From: Spirosomataceae bacterium TFI 002
GTDB taxonomy: Bacteria; Bacteroidota; Bacteroidia; Cytophagales; Spirosomataceae
Reading direction: 5' to 3'
DNA: 64,000 nucleotides
Assembly: GCA_900230115.1 (NCBI GenBank)
Contig: LT907983.1
Location: forward strand, 1,798,001 to 1,862,000
Shown here: piece by piece, positions 62,438 to 64,000 of the stretch
Layout of the letters: the number at the start of each line of letters is the position of its first letter
Position numbering within the stretch: position 1 is the stretch's first letter
Made by a program: the position numbers and the translations under genes
The notes under the pieces: generated by a model
The model's input: only the letters and a program-made list of their open reading frames with translations
Told to the model about the DNA's origin: nothing
The model's database searches: none

Positions 62438-64000
62438 AAAAAAATAACTTTTACCCCTTACTGTTTATTTTATCACTGACCTTTTGGAGTCACAACCTTT
62501 TTGCAACAACCATTACTGTTACCAATGGCGGAGACGCTGGTGCAGGAACACTCAGGCAAGCCATTACAGACGCAAGTGATGGAGATATTATTGACTTTTT
62601 AGGAGTGAGCACGGTTTCACTTACTTCAGCACAGCTTACGGTAGATAAAAGTTTGACTATTGATGGTGGTGTAGGCAAAGTCACCATTACCCGAGCTTCA
62701 GGTACATTTAGGATTTTCCAGTTTTCTGTCAATTCATCGAAAAATGTATTTCTAAAGAATCTGAAAATTACGAATGGTAATAAGTCAGATCAGGCAGGTG
62801 GAATTTTAAATGGAGTCAATCTTACCATGGAAAACTGTGAAGTCTCTGGCAATTCTTCAATTCAGGCTGGAGGTATCCAAAATGATGAAGTGCTTACTAT
62901 GACCAATTGCCTAATCATCAATAATCTATATGATGGAGGCTTAGTAACGAATGGAACATCTTTTAGTGCTACTAATTGTGTTTTTTCGGGAAACCAAGGT
63001 TTTGGAATTAAAGCAGGAAACTCCAATACTGTTGTTACCCTTACGAATTGTATTGTAAGTAAAAACATCAACAATTCTTCTTCTGGTTCAAGGCCTGGTT
63101 ATGGGATGACCTTCTCAGCTGCTTCAGGTTCTAAAATAACGAATTGTACTTTTGTCAGTAATGCTGATAACGGAATCCGATTGAATACTTCTGCCAGTAA
63201 CGTGGCTATAGTAAATTCTATCTTCTCTGAAAACGGAGCTAGCAATATAAGTTATAGTGGTTCTGGGCTTGGGAGTAATTCTACCAATAACTTTGTGGGA
63301 ACTACGGCCTCAGGTGGGCTAGTTAATGGTGTTAATGGGAACATTGTAAATGATGGAAGTATTGATCTCTTTAATTTCTCTGACCCAAATGGAGCAGATA
63401 ATATCTGGCTTACTGCAGATGATGGATTAAGGTTAAATCCAACTTCATCAGCGGTTAATAGTGGTACTAACACAGGTATTTTAGCTACTGATATTTTAGG
63501 AAACACAAGACCTTATAACAGCGGTACAGCCGATATGGGAGCCTATGAATATTCGCAAGATCTTCCTCTACCTACTTTTACACTTCAGCCTGTAAGTACT
63601 TCTTTTTGTGAGGGTGCCACAGGTCAACTTTCGGTTACAACTAATTCGTACGGAATTAGCCACAAATGGCAGTTTAACTCAGGTGCTTCATGGGCAGATG
63701 TGCCCTCAGGCGGTATCTATACAGGGGAAACCACTGCGACATTAGGTATAAGCGATGTAACGGGTCTTGATACTTACAAGTTTAGATGCTTAGCTTACAA
63801 CTCCGATAATTCCAGTGCCATGTCAAATGAGGCGATTCTTACCGTAGATGCCCCAATGACCTTAATGTATGCTGGAGTTTCGAATTATTATTTGGTTGGT
63901 GACCCTATTTCGCCTCTTAATCCTGTACTTGGTGGAGGGAGTCCTAGTTCTAACTTCACCGTTTCTCCTGCTTTAGTAACAGGTATTTCTATTAATCCTT
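62434..64000 (+). CDS. Large secreted beta-helix/Ig-like surface protein (3' end outside the window)
   Basis: 522 codons visible, with no stop before the window ends. Signal peptide (MKKNNFYPLLFILSLTFWSHNLFA), then a right-handed beta-helix with the choice-of-anchor-Q start GGDAGAGTLRQAITDASDGD and repeated TNCxxxxN coils (about 30-330). It ends in NTRPYNSGTADMGAYEY and is followed by an Ig-like domain with a Cys pair (about 385-475), then the start of another Ig-like/putative-Ig repeat at the edge. Such proteins are usually T9SS-exported adhesins; the C-terminal domain cannot be seen. It overlaps the LytTR gene by four bases. Confidence 0.85.
   Translation, partial: MKKNNFYPLLFILSLTFWSHNLFATTITVTNGGDAGAGTLRQAITDASDGDIIDFLGVSTVSLTSAQLTVDKSLTIDGGVGKVTITRASGTFRIFQFSVNSSKNVFLKNLKITNGNKSDQAGGILNGVNLTMENCEVSGNSSIQAGGIQNDEVLTMTNCLIINNLYDGGLVTNGTSFSATNCVFSGNQGFGIKAGNSNTVVTLTNCIVSKNINNSSSGSRPGYGMTFSAASGSKITNCTFVSNADNGIRLNTSASNVAIVNSIFSENGASNISYSGSGLGSNSTNNFVGTTASGGLVNGVNGNIVNDGSIDLFNFSDPNGADNIWLTADDGLRLNPTSSAVNSGTNTGILATDILGNTRPYNSGTADMGAYEYSQDLPLPTFTLQPVSTSFCEGATGQLSVTTNSYGISHKWQFNSGASWADVPSGGIYTGETTATLGISDVTGLDTYKFRCLAYNSDNSSAMSNEAILTVDAPMTLMYAGVSNYYLVGDPISPLNPVLGGGSPSSNFTVSPALVTGISINP

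Overview
The window is AT-rich DNA from a member of the Bacteroidota, most likely the Cytophagales. Supporting features are a SusC/SusD pair with a sigma/FecR regulator, hybrid two-component proteins with fused AraC domains, a type IX secretion C-terminal domain on an M1 peptidase, the lipidated TamA homologue (TamL), vegetative promoters of the TTTG/TAnnTTTG type and a lack of Shine-Dalgarno sites. No rRNA, tRNA, CRISPR array, insertion sequence or phage integrase was recognised.

Layout. 0.1-3.4 kb: small envelope proteins (beta-barrel, OmpA with a glycine zipper, coiled-coil lipoprotein) and a lipoprotein esterase. 3.6-11.5 kb: a LolA-like/TamB/TamL outer-membrane assembly operon. 12-21.9 kb: a polysaccharide-utilisation locus in the order ECF sigma, FecR, SusC, SusD and GH78 alpha-L-rhamnosidase. 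22.1-25.8 kb: amidase with SH3 domains, double thioredoxin-fold protein and an alpha/alpha-toroid protein. 25.9-28.1 kb: EamA transporter, then pyrH-frr with a near-leaderless vegetative promoter and a clear terminator. 28.2-34.1 kb: T9SS-type M1 peptidase, small membrane-anchored protein, MacB-like permease and SGNH esterase.

34.1-54.9 kb is the most unusual part. Two paralogous cassettes each have a small sigma-70-family factor followed by a single-pass membrane protein with a C-terminal TPR region (probable anti-sigma). Each cassette is divergent from an operon of surface proteins (OmpA domain, YadA-like or phage-tail-fibre-like proteins, beta-propeller repeats, lipoproteins). Between them lie two exported, membrane-anchored TPR-CHAT caspase-like proteases, an S10 serine carboxypeptidase and a lipoprotein. 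Reading the intergenic DNA by eye, I find a bipartite promoter-like motif, TGTTTAC - 16 to 18 nt - (C/A)ACTAA, at five places: both directions in each divergent region and once before the lipoprotein/S10/CHAT operon. One of the five has a single mismatch. I infer a sigma regulon in which periplasmic CHAT proteases may cleave the TPR anti-sigma factors. This resembles the TPR-CHAT/Csx30/sigma logic of type III-E CRISPR systems, but without CRISPR and in the envelope.

55.2-64 kb: two tandem hybrid histidine kinase/AraC proteins with different sensors and related cores, then a stand-alone LytTR regulator that overlaps (ATGA) a large secreted beta-helix/Ig-like protein running off the window. Several genes start at TTG or GTG. 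One gene (50018-50704) is split by a single in-frame TAA.
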